A stretch of DNA of 64,000 nucleotides from Heterotrichella gracilis. Lineage: Eukaryota; Sar; Xanthophyceae; Tribonematales; Xanthonemataceae. The position numbers and the translations under genes were made by a program. The stretch lies in contig JAULBX010002002.1 in NCBI GenBank assembly GCA_032358255.1, positions 1 through 64,000 of the forward strand, written 5' to 3'. This document shows positions 42,634 through 54,325 of the stretch, piece by piece (within the stretch, counting starts at the first letter, position 1; each line of letters begins with the position of its first letter). The notes beneath the pieces were generated by a model. The model worked only from the letters and a program-made list of their open reading frames with translations, was not told the origin of the DNA and ran no database searches.

Positions 42634-43530
42634 GCGGGGGCGAGGGCGCAGCCGGGTGCAGGTGGAGGTTGCATGCAATGTCGGGCATGGAGTGGTAGTA
42701 GAATCTGTGGTTTGGGATCATTTATTTTCATTTTGTGTGTGGGTGGGAACAGCTTGGAGTTGCAAAGGTCATTGCGGCATGGAGTTGCAAAGGTCCTTGC
42801 GGCATGTGCACCCTAGAGTTGCTGGTGTGTATGGTTGTTCTGGTGGGTTGTGCCTGGCCGGGGCTGCCTGATTGCACACCCGACAGGCGATACTATTGAC
42901 ACACACTTGGAGGTATTGGCCCAGGTCTTGTGTCTTGGGAGAGCTTGGGTGACGCCACGACACCTTGCTGGCAAGAGGACCTGTCGTGGCTCTGAGTACC
43001 GTTGTGCGTAGCTGAGTCTGGAGGCCAAGGGCATGGCTTGAGCAGTTTACGGCGTTTGAACGTTTTAGCTACGGCATTGTAGGACTGTGACAACCATTCT
43101 CACATAGCACACAGTACTTGGCAAGTACACAACCAACCAGAAATTCAATCTTCTGCCGAGTGGGCTTGCGGTATAATACGTACCATAGTTGTGACCCTTA
43201 ATAGACACTTTTCAGACGCAACTTGTATGAGAAGGTGTCTTAGCTTGCCGCGGATGGCCCAAACCACGGATGCATGCATGCATTCAGCAAACATGTCTCG
43301 GGGCGAGCTTCTCAGCGGCTTCTCCACCAACCCACCCACAATCTTGTGCCGCTTTAATCTTTCGGAACCCTTCAGCACAGCAGTTCAAGACTTGAAAGAG
43401 CCAGCATATTTGCGCATATTGGTCTTACCTTCAACAGCTGATAAATCAAGGTGGATAGGTGAGATCTCTGACTTGACAAGTAAGCTGCAAAGCCTTCCGA
43501 AGCTTTGGCCTGCACACATTCTACCCACAG
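42634..43530. other. TM9 3' flank and unresolved 5' end of the next gene
   Basis: 42634-43190 shows no exon; a GGCATGGAGTTGCAAAGGTC-type unit is repeated at about 42750-42795. From an ATG at 43292 a frame reads MSRGELLSGFSTNPPTILCR to a good donor (ATAG|GTGAGA, 43458), but that donor is out of phase with the exon starting at 43531, so I do not join them. TGCATGCATGCA lies at 43270-43281, just upstream of that ATG. Confidence 0.45.
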
Positions 43531-45344
43531 TCCCTACTGTCTGTGTTTGCCTCGCACGCCTGCCTTAGCAAGCAGAAGCAAAGCCAGTGCCTGCCAGCTA
43601 TGGAGGGCCTATTGACTGCCTGCCAGCAGACTATGACTGAGATGGGCGCTGCCAGCAAGCAGGCGGTTGTGCACCAGGACTGGTGCAGAGACCTAGCCCG
43701 ATATGTTGCTAAGGTGGAGTTCATCCTGACTGAGATGGCAGCAGTGATGGCCTACCAGGAGCACCTCAGAGGTACAGAGTTGCTACAGTATTGCGGTATA
43801 CTCGTGTTCACAGCACCAGTCTGGATATCAGTGTCTGGGTGACACTGCGCGCAGGTAGTTCTGAACCTGTGTTGGCTGAACTGTGTCAACAGTCAGATGC
43901 GGCCTGAGAAAAGGGTTGGACCCTATCCACAAAAACTGTATAATATATGAGCCCAGCTGGGCTCATATTAGCGGGTCAGACCCGCTGATTCCCACAAAAT
44001 AACCACAACTTCCATTGTTTCTTGCAGGTGACCAAACCCTCTTCTATGCTCTTCAGTCCCTGGCCGAAGCCCTGCGGTCAGCGGCAACAGCCATACAGGG
44101 CTGCGCGTACCCACCCGCACCCGCAGCGCCCCCACCTGGTGCCGCACCACCACCACAGCCGCTCCCCTCTGCCCCTGCTGCCACCATGCCACCTGGCACA
44201 CAGCCGGAGGCCTTTGGTGCTGTGGTCCAAAGAATCCTCACCAGCCTCAAAGGTAGACGCGCCAGCCTGCCTCAGCATCTGTTTGCATGTCCATTGTCAG
44301 CACTGCGCGTGACCCTTACACCACCTTCATCGCGTCAAGATTGCATCCCTACCAGGCTCCCATAATCTGCTTACTGTTAACTGACTCATGGCATGCACAA
44401 CCATTGTGCCCCATTTGCGTCATTGTGCCATGCTCACTTCAGGAGTGCATAAAGACCCATGAGGCACGCAAACTTCTCCAAGCGTCCCGCTGAGCCATCA
44501 CGCTGCCTCCCTGCAGGTCTACAGGCCAGCCCTGCCGCCATGACCTTCCCACAGGATGTGCAGGCAGACATGGTGCACGTGTGCCAGCAATTTGAGCAGG
44601 TGAGTGATCACATGCCAGCCAAGTGTACTCCTGTTGCACGCTGATGTCACACCCAAATCATGCGCATATGTCATTGACGATTGAGCGCGTGCATGCAGCT
44701 GTAGCCATGTGGGATTCGGCACTGCTGCGCACTATACTTGGTAGGTGCACCTGCACGCTGCACAGCACCCCATGCTGCGTAGTGGTTGCCAATGACCAAC
44801 CCTCGGTGTCGGACTCCGCCACCTCCAGGTGCACTTCAATGGCTTCAACCCTGACACAGCCGCAGCGCCAGGCGACCTCCACACCCCCATCACCACCAGC
44901 AGCGGCAACACATTCACCCTCGGGGGCCAGCCGCAAGTTGGTGGTGGCCCCGCACCTGCAGCCGCCACAGCCGAGGCCTCCTCCCCACCCCCTCGCATAT
45001 TATACACCACCGACCCTGCAATGGCACCACTGGCACCGACAGGGGCCCAGGAACCATCTGCATTTGGGGCGCAGGACCCATCCAGGCCTGCCCCACCCAC
45101 CCCATCGCCGCAGCTGCTGGACTTTGACAACCCACTTCAAGGGCTCGGGAATGCACCTACTCCAATGGGGAATGCCCTTGAGGAGGGACAGGGTGTGGGT
45201 GGGTCAGCGGGGGCAGGGCAGTCGGTTGGGGACGTGGGTGCAAAGGAAGATGCCCCGCTGCTGGATATGCAGCCCGTGGGTGGGGGGCTGTATGAGCACG
45301 AGATCCCGGCTGATTGGCCAGTGATCAAAGACAGCTACAACTGA
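43531..45344 (+). CDS. Unrecognised Pro/Ala-rich protein with a clathrin-box-like motif
   Basis: Four exons join in phase: 43531-43771, 44028-44252, 44517-44599 and 44829-45344 (stop). They give 354 residues from 43531, or 331 from the Met at 43600. The first 80 residues are helical (LLTACQQTMTEMGAASKQAV, KVEFILTEMAAVMAYQEHLR), then a Pro-rich linker, a short helix (FPQDVQADMVHVCQQFEQ), and a long disordered tail. The tail holds PQLLDFDNPLQ and PLLDMQP. LLDFD fits the L-phi-x-phi-D/E clathrin-box pattern, and a helical bundle plus such a tail is seen in TOM1/GGA-type adaptors. That is inference only; no VHS or GAT signature is clear. The 5' end is unresolved, so an N-terminal domain could be missing. 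Confidence 0.65.
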
Positions 45345-46053
45345 GCCACCGCCGGAGTACTATTGTACTAGGGAAGCTTTAAATATTTACTGTTCTGAGG
45401 AAGTTTCCGGGAGGACTCAAGTTTATAAATCTGCTTACATGACTATCCACGTTACATTGTTACGAGTATTCATTGAGAAGAAAGTGTGCAGATGGAGGAG
45501 AAGATAAACGAAAACCCTAAACAGAAGCATACCTGCAACAAGCGGAGTATTCATTATGCACGCTGGCAACAGTCACTGTAACAAAAACCTGCAAATTTAG
45601 TGTATTGTATTACCACTGTGACAGGTGATCACCAATCACCGGTGTCCTGGCAGTCCTCACATGCCCATGCCATTGAATTAATTATATTATTGATATTCTC
45701 AGAGGCTGTAAATGCACATTACAGAAGGCTTCGCTTAGCGGCATACAATGGACAATAATATTTGCTTTCATCCTCACAGCGGCAACTTTAAAAAACATGT
45801 TTTACAGTGATCATCAACAAGCAACATAAATTTCAAACTGGGCAAACCATATCCACCTTGACAGGAAATCCTCAGCGAGGTCACACCATGGACAAAAATG
45901 GAAGCAGCTGTTTTCTTGGTTACACAAGCCGTACTCCATGGCGTGCAGGCGGCGATCTAGCAGCTATGTATAGTCCCAAAGGTAAAACGCCTCTTTATTA
46001 CCCAATGCCATCCGGTTGACGCGGTGCCCTGGCACTACATTGCCCCTATCCCT
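45345..46053. other. Convergent intergenic stretch
   Basis: AT-richer than average and without a visible exon. It should carry the 3' UTRs of the two flanking genes. Confidence 0.5.
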
Positions 46054-48334
46054 TCACTTCTCCTTGCGCTTATCTTTCTCAGTTTCCTCATCAGCAACGT
46101 AGTCCTGCCAGTCCCTGGCATTGCTCCCATGCTCCGGCAGCCTCCCGTTACCCTGGCTGGGCTGTTTGCCCCCTGTGAAAAAAGCAGCACAACACCACGT
46201 CAGCCACCAGCCTTTTTCCAGCCCCATTATTGACACCCACGGCCGCGGTTCGCCACCCCACATGTCCACTGGTACTGTCTACACATGGCTAAGTGGGGCA
46301 TGGCCAGGCCACTGCCACCCATCAAGGGTTTATGTGAACACTTCAACACCCCACGATTGCCTAGAACCATCCCCAAAGAAATGCCATGCTATCATCATGC
46401 AGCATAACCCGGTCCAACAATTTCAAACCGACCTTCTTTAGTACAATGCAAATCAGTGATTCATATATTGAACCTGCACGCCAAACATCCTCTCTGACAA
46501 GGCCAACCAGTGCCTTACCTGGGCCCTTGCTCCCCCTGAGCTGCTCATCAAAGCTCTCGAGGCGCCACCTGTCAGCCTCTCGTATGTCCTCCAGCTCCCT
46601 CCTGTCCCGCAGCTTGCGCCCGCTGCCCTCCAGGCGCTTGCTCACAGACTCCTCAACAGAGCGGGCAGAGCCCTGCGGAGAGGTGCCAGCAGCAGTCGTG
46701 ACAATCAAGAGATGTTGAGCATCTCTGATGTAAATAGTAGCCATGAGCTTGCTTTATATAGGGCCCAGCGAGGAGGTCAGCCGGCACTGTCCCCTACTCA
46801 AGTGCGCTGGCCATGCAATGCGTGATGCTCTGCATGCACCCCCATGTAGGGCCCCCAAGTTGATCCCCAATGCATTGCCATAAAAACACCCCAGCGCGTA
46901 GCCACCGCACGCAAGGGGATGAAGGTTTCACTCCCTGCGTACCGTGAGTGTTTCTGCAGTGGACCTGAGTGCGGTGAGCGCCTTCTTGCCTGCAGCTGAG
47001 GGCAGGTCAACCTCCAGCGCCTCAGTCTGAGCTGTGCGCTCCACCTGGCAGCACACATGGGGCACCCGTCAGCGGAGGATGATTTCGAGCCGATCAATGC
47101 ATGCCACATCATGTCATCGCGCCGATTGTTGATCATTTGATTTGCTTTCCCTTCAAGTTTTTTTGCACGTGCGCATGCATTGCGGCGGGCAGCCGTGATA
47201 CTGTACTACTGCACTTTCTCAAACACCCATGCATGGCCCTGGCCGCGCACCTGCAGGTGCACCGCCCCCAGCACCACACACAGCACCGCAAACCAGTCCA
47301 GCTCCAGGCCGCTGCGCAGGTAGGGCAGCGTGTACAGCACCGCGTATGCTGCGTACAGGCCCCACTCCTCGTCGCTGTTCAGGGCTCCAAACACCCAGGC
47401 CTGTGGTAGGGCCAAGCACCCATACAGGTCGTTGGTGTTGTGCCGTTGTGCAGGCAAGGGCGCAAAGGGTTTGGTGGCATGGTTGACACATTTGGAATGG
47501 GTGGAGCTGGATGCACAATACAAGTTCACACATGACATGGGTGATGTTGTTGAGAGGTGCTGCTCGGTGCTGCTTGGTGCAGGGTGGGGCGGTCATTGTT
47601 GGGCATGGGTGGGGAGCTGGCGCGGGTTGTTAGAGCCGTACTGTATAATGTTGGCGCCGGAGAGGGTGCAGGTGCAGGTTCAGAGAACCCCTACACCCTA
47701 AAACCCTGAACAGGCGGAACATACGGCAGGCTGGCAGCACACTGTCCAGTTGAAAAATGGAGAAGTGAAACCCTAAACCCTAAAACCCTAAACAGGGAAC
47801 CGTATCGCAGCGCACCGTCCAGTTGAAGAAGGGGAAGCAGCTGACCACGCCCATCACCGCCCACTTGATGTTGTCCTCGCCAACCTCTGCGTCGTCTGCG
47901 TCCCGGCGCTGCTCCCTCCCCTGGTTTCGCTCCTTTGCCTCCCCTGTCAACAGCGGAACGGCCGCGGTGCCCACCCCTGCCGCGATGGCTGTCAGCACCG
48001 CCACGTCAAAAATGAACCCCCAGTCGTCCAGTAAGCCTGCTGTGACTGCCACACGCCGTTGCCTGCTGGGCGCTGTGCAGTGGGAGAGGCGAGACCCCAG
48101 CTGGTGACCACCCAAACTGGTGTAGGACCAGTGCTTCAGGGGTACTGGCCGTGAGGGGAAAAGGTGTGGCTTGTATGACGTGGAGCTTGTAGAAGCTACT
48201 GGGTTTGGTCTGGGGGCAAGTGGCCTGTGGAAAACCCCGCGTGGTTGCACGCATATGCATGCATTGTGCCGGGAGCACTCATATGCAAGCATAGTGGAGG
48301 ACCAGCAACGACCCAAACCAGCTGCCGTTACCAT
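46054..48334 (-). CDS. Predicted chloroplast membrane protein, family not recognised
   Basis: Five exons join in phase: 48334-47816, 47400-47251, 47044-46943, 46672-46519 and 46172-46054, about 347 residues. The N-terminal about 100 residues are basic and Ser/Pro-rich (HRPLAPRPNPVASTSSTSYK) with SRQRRVAVTAG at a likely processing site. A first helix (FDVAVLTAIAAGVGTAAVPL) is followed by a charged linker, a second (WAVMGVVSCFPFFNWTAWVF) and one or two more (YAAYAVLYTLPYL, WFAVLCVVLGAVHLQ). The rest is hydrophilic and charged, ending DKRKEK. The exons are clean and the frame is long, so I consider it a real gene, probably a thylakoid or envelope protein. The start could also be the Met at about 48292. 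Confidence 0.75.
47765..47797 (-). repeat. TTTAGGG-type units near a donor
   Basis: On the coding (minus) strand the first intron of this gene reads GTTTAGGGTTTTAGGGTTTA within 30 bases of the donor. A second set lies at 47690-47705. Both are G-rich on the coding strand. Confidence 0.85.
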
Positions 48335-48938
48335 GTGCCTGGCTTGGTTGCAGAATATTATTACTATCAACTTTGTATTGTCTCGGACCTCTATCTCAGT
48401 GCGATATTGAGCAGCACAAAAACAAAACGAAGACGACACATGCAAGCTCAGTCACGGTGTGCAATTGCTGACGAAGAAGCTTGTAGGTTTTTACGCGCAC
48501 ACTGTCACTGTCACTGTCACTTTGTATCAAGTCAGCGGGCATTCCTCCATTCTGGCGGGAAATCAGGGGGAGAACCGGGAACGAGTGCGTCAGTGCATGC
48601 ATTTTTTGAACAGGTTTAAAACGGTTCTATCACCTACATACGGTTTGGGCACCTTTCACTGGAATCATATCACGATACGCTTCACGTCTTTCCTGCTGTA
48701 CGCCCTGGTGACTTGTTCACTTCAGCTGCGCCCAGGGGGGGGATGTAGACACATGCATTCGCAGCGGTTGCATGCATGCTTAAAAGTGAGCCATCCTCGG
48801 TCCCAAGCTTGGACTGACTGCTGACAAGTGATAAAAGACTTTGAAAAACACGGTTTCCGTGCGCAAAATCTGTTTTTGGGCCAGCCATGCACTAGGTTCA
48901 GGTGCAAGTGAGTGCAGTGCGAGTGAAGTGCAAAGGAG
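48335..48938. promoter_or_regulatory. Divergent intergenic region, membrane protein / CTF8
   Basis: 604 bases separate the opposed start codons. TGCATGCA palindromes occur at 48594 and 48769 (and at 48256 just inside the neighbouring gene). A short (ACTGTC)n-like run lies near 48501-48520. Confidence 0.55.
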
Positions 48939-49850
48939 ATGATAATACCTATCACTTGCCCCTGTGGCTCGTGCCCAGAGTGGGCACTTGTCGAGCTTCA
49001 AGGCGAATTTGAACTGAAGAATGGAGACGATCCCAACCTGGGCTTTGACGTTGGCACTCTTTGCTTGGCCCAACAGGTAATGTGCAGCGGGTATCCTGTA
49101 ACCCATGGGTACACTGTTTTGAATACGCTGCAAGCATGCATTTCCTATTCGTCCCTTTGAATCCATCAAATGGGATGGCTACCATCCTTGTTGCACAGGT
49201 GGCTGTCCCAGCATGGGGTACCCTGCGTGGCCATGCTGCACTATTGAACATAATAAGATTGGAGGATGTGGTGGAGGACCCATGTTAAACAACCTGTTCT
49301 CCCTTTCAGAAACAGGACACCATCTTGCTGACAATTGGGTACCATCAGCTGGAGGGGAAGAAAGTCACGCTGAAGAAGCCGTATGCAATCCTGGACAAGA
49401 AGCAAAACAACGCAGCTGGTGGCGGGGGCAGTGCTTATGAGGTGCGGATACAGGCGGGCCCCAGACGCATTTGACCATAGCAGCCATGCACTCCTGTTCT
49501 TCACAAGCTGTTGCCAAGTGCCAGTCCACGTGACACTTGTGCCCAGTAAGGTTCTTCATGATGCGTGGGTGCCACTGGCCGACAGGGTCCCCACACTACC
49601 ATCTTGCCTGACTAGAATGATACTGCTGCCTAGGCATGCGTGGCAACCCTACAGCATGGCGTGATGGTATCATGGACCCAATTGTTGATTTGGTTCGCTA
49701 TAAGGCACCTAACAGTCTGTCTGTACACAAGTACATTTTTGAAGCGCACCAATTGGCGGTCTGCAGGTTATTGGGGTGATCCGCGACAAGTACCTGTTCA
49801 AAAACAGACCCAAGGCCTTGATTTCCAAGCCCACCTTATCAAAGAAATAG
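48939..49850 (+). CDS. CTF8: Chromosome transmission fidelity protein 8 (CTF18-RFC subunit)
   Basis: Three exons join in phase: 48939-49076, 49310-49441 and 49767-49850, giving 117 residues (yeast and human CTF8 are about 120-135). The family pattern is intact: WALVELQGEFE near the start, ILLTIGYHQLEGKKVTLKKP in the middle, then a Y-E-V-I-G-V-I-R-D-K-Y strand and KNRPKALI near the end. CTF8 binds DCC1 and CTF18 in the alternative clamp loader that loads PCNA at forks and supports sister-chromatid cohesion, in the nucleus. The start is the first ATG in frame, and no upstream exon is needed. Confidence 0.92.
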
Positions 49851-51048
49851 GGCCGCAGCTGCCTTATACCAGCACCTTTGAACAGACCAAGGCTGATCGG
49901 CCAAGGCTTGACACGCATTGCTGATAACAGCCCTGGAGGTACAAGCTCGAGTACCAGTTCGTAACAGTAGCCATAATGGGTTTTCTGTGGCACCGCTGTG
50001 ACTTCCTACCCAGGGCCTGCACTGCATCGTTGCCAGTGGAAGTCCCCACCTTCTACTTGCTTGTGCGATCCAAACCTTGCCCGCACTTATACCATGTACC
50101 TGAGACACTCCTTCTATTTTTGTTTATTGTTGTTGGATCATAGCAAACCACATTTTGCTGCATTGAGTGTAGCTATTTTTTTCCTTTTTCGTTGTAACCT
50201 TTGACACGTGATCACCCTAATCAAGTTGCAAATTGGCCGAAGGTGCCATTTGGCCACCTAGTTGTTATTGCCTGACGTGTTTAGTTGCCGCTGCCAAAGG
50301 CTTGCACCACCGCTGTCTGCCAGGTGGAAGCTCTTGCTTTTTTTGGCAGATGTGTATGCAAACACCTCAATTAACCAGCACGGTAATTGCTGGTACAGAG
50401 TTACCACCACGGCATAAAACATTTGCGATGGCCTGGCGGTGTCTTGTGGAATGGTTGGGGTCATGCAAACCAACCACAGCTCATACTCAACCCTCCTTAT
50501 GAGAAATATCTGGTCCAGTACACCTGACTTTTGCACTCTTTGCATTGCAATCTGAGAGGCTTCACTGGAAAGGAGGGAACGCCCACAGAAGACCAGCTAG
50601 GTGCAGGCCAATATTGATGGTGGATTCTCAAAATACATGTCAACCCAAAATCCCCGTGCACTGTAACACAATTTCCCTAACAGTCAAAACAGCCTCTCTT
50701 CAGCCTCGGCAACAAAGATCCAGCTTCCATAAACCTTACAGTATAGACTGGACTACAGTACTCGTAAGGCTGACCAGAATCCCCAGTGGGTCAAACCCTA
50801 AACCCTAAGCTGTGATCACCTCCCCGGAATCACCACCCAGGAGTCGTCCCCTTGCCAACCTCCTCTGACCAGGCGAAGCCACAAATAGCAACAGACGAAA
50901 TCTGCCACACCAAAGATTTGGAAATTGGAGAAAGGTTTGCCTGTTCTGTCGGTGAAGGGGCTCAGCAGCCGTCGCCGCTGAGCTGTTGGTCTTCGTTGTG
51001 ATCTGGTTGGTTCAGGCGTTCTAGAAGGTCTGTGCACGAGCTTTCAAT
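49851..51048. other. Intergenic stretch CTF8 / SERF
   Basis: No exon or RNA gene is recognised. A TGTAA motif at about 50193 could serve CTF8 polyadenylation. CCCTAAACCCTAAGC at 50797-50811 is a short telomere-type run outside any gene I can call. Confidence 0.5.
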
Positions 51049-51314
51049 ATGACTCGTGGAAACCAAAGGGAGATTGATAGGCTGCGCGCAGCCAAGCGCA
51101 CTGGGGCTAAGGGCGTTTCTGCAAAGGACAAGGATGGCATGACGGCACTGCAGAGGAAGGAGAGGTGCGGAGTGGTAACACTGGTTGGCCTGTGCACGCA
51201 CAATTCTACCAGTTCCCCGAGCATATATAAACGTTGTGGCTCTGAAACAGGGATGCCAAGGCATTGCAAGAAAAGCTGGCAAAGAAAGCGCAAGAAGATG
51301 CGGCGAAAAAGTAG
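51049..51314 (+). CDS. SERF: SERF (4F5) family small charged protein
   Basis: Two exons join in phase (51049-51164 and 51251-51314), giving 59 residues. It starts MTRGNQREIDRLRAAKR, the invariant SERF/4F5 opening, continues with a basic, Gly/Lys stretch and LQRKERDAKALQEKLAKKAQ, and ends in lysines. SERF proteins are short, disordered and RNA/nucleolus associated, and modify amyloid aggregation in animals. Length matches the family (about 60-70). Confidence 0.92.
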
Positions 51315-51920
51315 CATACTGCCTCAGCGGCATTGTGCTCTGAAGGGCCCATGTGGTGCCACCAGGACTTGAGATGGCCCCTGCCACACGGCCTCAAAAG
51401 GCAATTCAATGTCAAATTTCTCGAAAGGCTCTTAAGAGCAATTATCCACTTTTTTCGTTGCTTTGTATTTAATGGTGTGCAGCTCATCTGCGCACCCCTG
51501 TTGTTTTCCCTGTCATTTGTGATTAGAGTACTAGCAAGAGCACCACACCACGTTGCCAGTTTTGGACCTTATAGTTACAGCAACTAGCTCCGGAGCCTTT
51601 GCGAGGACAGGTGACATCGCAGTGCGCAGTTCTCAATACAACCTGGCGCCACAGGCGCTAATAAAGTGACAGCGCCAGTGCACAGCTGTAACAAATCTGC
51701 CCCCATCCAGCTATTCTATAATACACGTTCTATGGTACAAGTGACTTGCTGTCTGTGGTGGTGACCAGCCCCTAAGGGAGCCTGGATCTAGCCCACCCAC
51801 TCTGCATACCAAACCCCTCCCTGATCCCCCACATCCTGTTTCAGATCCTATTCCTAGCACAAGCGGAGGACAGCCAGAGAAAACTCCTCCTATCTAAACA
51901 GCCTGGGTGAAGCACCCCTC
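51315..51920. other. Convergent intergenic stretch SERF / MAEA
   Basis: Only 3' UTR sequence is expected. A TTACA (TGTAA on the minus strand) near 51574 may serve MAEA. Confidence 0.5.
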
Positions 51921-53647
51921 TCAGATGAACGCGCGCTTGATGTCCTTGAGCTCAAAACTCTGCCCGGTGCGGGGGCAGGTGAATTTCTTGCCCTCCGCCT
52001 GGAGCGCCTCGGCATGCACCGCTTTCTCGCTGTACACCAGCCCGTTGGGCAGCACCAGCGGCGGGTTGTGCTCGTTCATGACCTCCTTGGTGATGGAGCA
52101 CACCAGCTTGGAGTGGACGTGCTTGGAGAAGGGCAGCTTCTCCGCCAGCCGCTGGAAGGTCTTGAGGTGCAGCGGGTCCTCCTTGCTGCACCCCTCGCCA
52201 TAGCTCACGTGGGTTTTCAGCGCAGAAAGCCCAGCCTGTGCACACAGCACAAGTATCAGCCACAAGTACTCGCCACAGCACAGCAAGAGGGAGTTTCAGT
52301 GGAGATCAGCGGTGAGAAACGGGCGGAAAAGCGCACCTGCAGGTGGATGGCAAGCAGGCTTTCGGCGGTGAGGTTGTGCAGCTTGTACAGCTCCCTGTAG
52401 AACAGCTCCACCAGTGACACCCAGCAGCTCTCAGCAAACAGCTCCTTGTAGGGCTGGCACTGGGTGTTGGCCTGGAACGCCACTGTCGCCATGGCGCGCT
52501 GCAGCTCGCCCATGTGCTGCTGCGCCCAGGGAGATAGGTGGACGCGCGCGTACTTGATTGCCCCCACCAGGTCCTGGCGCCTCACCAGCTCAATGTACTC
52601 CTGTGCAGGGTTAGGGTTTAGGGTTCAGGATCTGGGGTAAAAGAGGAATGCATATGCTAGTTGGCTCGTTCACAGCAGGCGACAGGCTGCACAGGTGCAT
52701 ACACACCTGCACCCTCAGCTTGAACTCAAACTGGCTCTTGTTCTTCTTCAGCCGCGGCCTATTTTCTTCACACCAGGCTAGCGCCAGGCTGCAGTCGTGC
52801 CTCCTCAGAGCGTCCACAACCCGCTGCGCACCCAGGAATATGTGGACATCCACCAGGTCCTGCGGGGACGCTTGAGAGAGTTGGAGTTATCACAGGCCGG
52901 GGAAGAGTGCCCAACAGCACTGTTGCCGCACCGTTGCAAGGCGCTACTTTGTACTGTAACATTCTCTAGAGCCTCAGGCCCGGTGAGCAAACAAGCCTAT
53001 TTTAATGGTAACGTGCAAAAAATCAACGTACCTCTATCTTCACTTCCTGCGCCAACTGAAGTGCACTCTGCTGATAGCCTGAACGCAGCAGGTGGTCCAC
53101 CAGCAGCCGCTCCAACCTGTTCCGGTTCCAGTCCAAGCTGTGGTCTTTCTTCGGTACTCCCAAAGTGTGCAAGTGCTCCAGCCGGGCTTTACACCGCTGA
53201 ATGTCCTCCTTTTCTGCCTTGCTAGACTCGGCCAACTGCACAGCAAGGTTTGAATTGGCCTGCTGTGCGGTGTGTGTGAAATTCTGACACAGTCTGGGCA
53301 CACTTACCTTGCGCTTCAAGCCCTGCAACCTCTCCACAAGGTGCTCCAAAGTGGAAATAGCCTCTTTGTGTGCCAACGCTGGGTGGTCTGCCAAGTCGAC
53401 CGTGTTGAGCACGGAGTTTATCTCGTCAATGACATACTTGCGGTCTCGAGACACCCGTTTCAAGGACTCGAAGGGTACCTATGTTGCATGCACTGTCAGT
53501 CCAGCGGATGACAGAAGCACAGGTACCCTATATGCATGCATTGTTATTCTTGCGCTAAACCGAGTGCGGTACAGGCAACATTATAAGAATCGCTACTGGG
53601 TTCCTTACCTTCACCAGCGGACCCTCAATTCGTTCAGTTTCGTTCAT
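51921..53647 (-). CDS. MAEA: MAEA / FYV10 / GID9, core subunit of the GID/CTLH E3 ubiquitin ligase
   Basis: Six exons join in phase: 53647-53609, 53478-53308, 53235-53032, 52859-52707, 52600-52337 and 52235-51921; 381 residues (human MAEA 396). The family start VPFESLKRVSRDRK follows a 13-residue first exon. A coiled region, LisH-like RLLVDHLLRSGYQQSALQLA, CTLH/CRA helices and a degenerate RING (LVCSITKEVM, PPLVLPNGLVYSEKA, FTCPRTGQSFE) follow in order. MAEA pairs with RMD5 as the catalytic RING heterodimer. As in other MAEA proteins the RING lacks the full Cys/His set. C-terminal LKDIKRAFI is typical. The CCCTAAA run at 52611-52627 is C-rich on the coding strand and adjoins the exon 5 acceptor. 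Confidence 0.95.
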
Positions 53648-54325
53648 ACTTCAACCTGGGACCCGCATGCGGTGGTGGGACTAGTCGCGACTTGTACCGG
53701 TCACCTCGAAGCAAGAGTTTGTGATATCAATCCTTTGCTATGCACGCGCTTTCAAGTCACAAGTGCGTGCGTACTGTAAATTGCGGACAATGCATGCATT
53801 GGATGCATCGCTTACGGCGCCCAGCGAAGCAAACTGATGTGAGCCAAGCGACGTGGCCTAGAAAAATATATGTTCCTCGGTTGCTGGTTTGAGTTGGGTC
53901 ACTGGCAACTGGTTGTTTTTTAAAGGTCCCAGGCTACACCCATTTTTATTGAGCACTATCGGAGACCTGGTGCCAGCAATAAAATAGCACAGGGGCAGTA
54001 CAAAGGCAGTATTGTGCAGCAATCGATTACAAACCACGATCCAGCCTTGTCGATAACAGTGACGCGCTATCAGTCAGAACGTGGGCAATAGCCTAGTGAA
54101 GAGGCAGTAAAAAGGAAAGAGGAACTGCATGTTTCATTAGTGTCTCCTCACAGCAACTTTTGGTTGGGTTCGACGAACGTCCCTGGTCTTCCACCACTTT
54201 TGCAACACAGTGCCTCCAACCACATCCCTTGTGTTCCTGGTGTGTGTTCCGCCGGCCCGCACCTCTGTGCTTTGCCAAAGCAGCATTCAGTTTTGGGTAG
54301 TGGCGGCACAGGACGTGTCATTTGC
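53648..54325. promoter_or_regulatory. Divergent intergenic region MAEA / PP5
   Basis: 678 bases separate the opposed start codons. AATGCATGCATT, a 12-base perfect palindrome, lies at 53790-53801 (about 150 bases upstream of MAEA). Confidence 0.55.
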
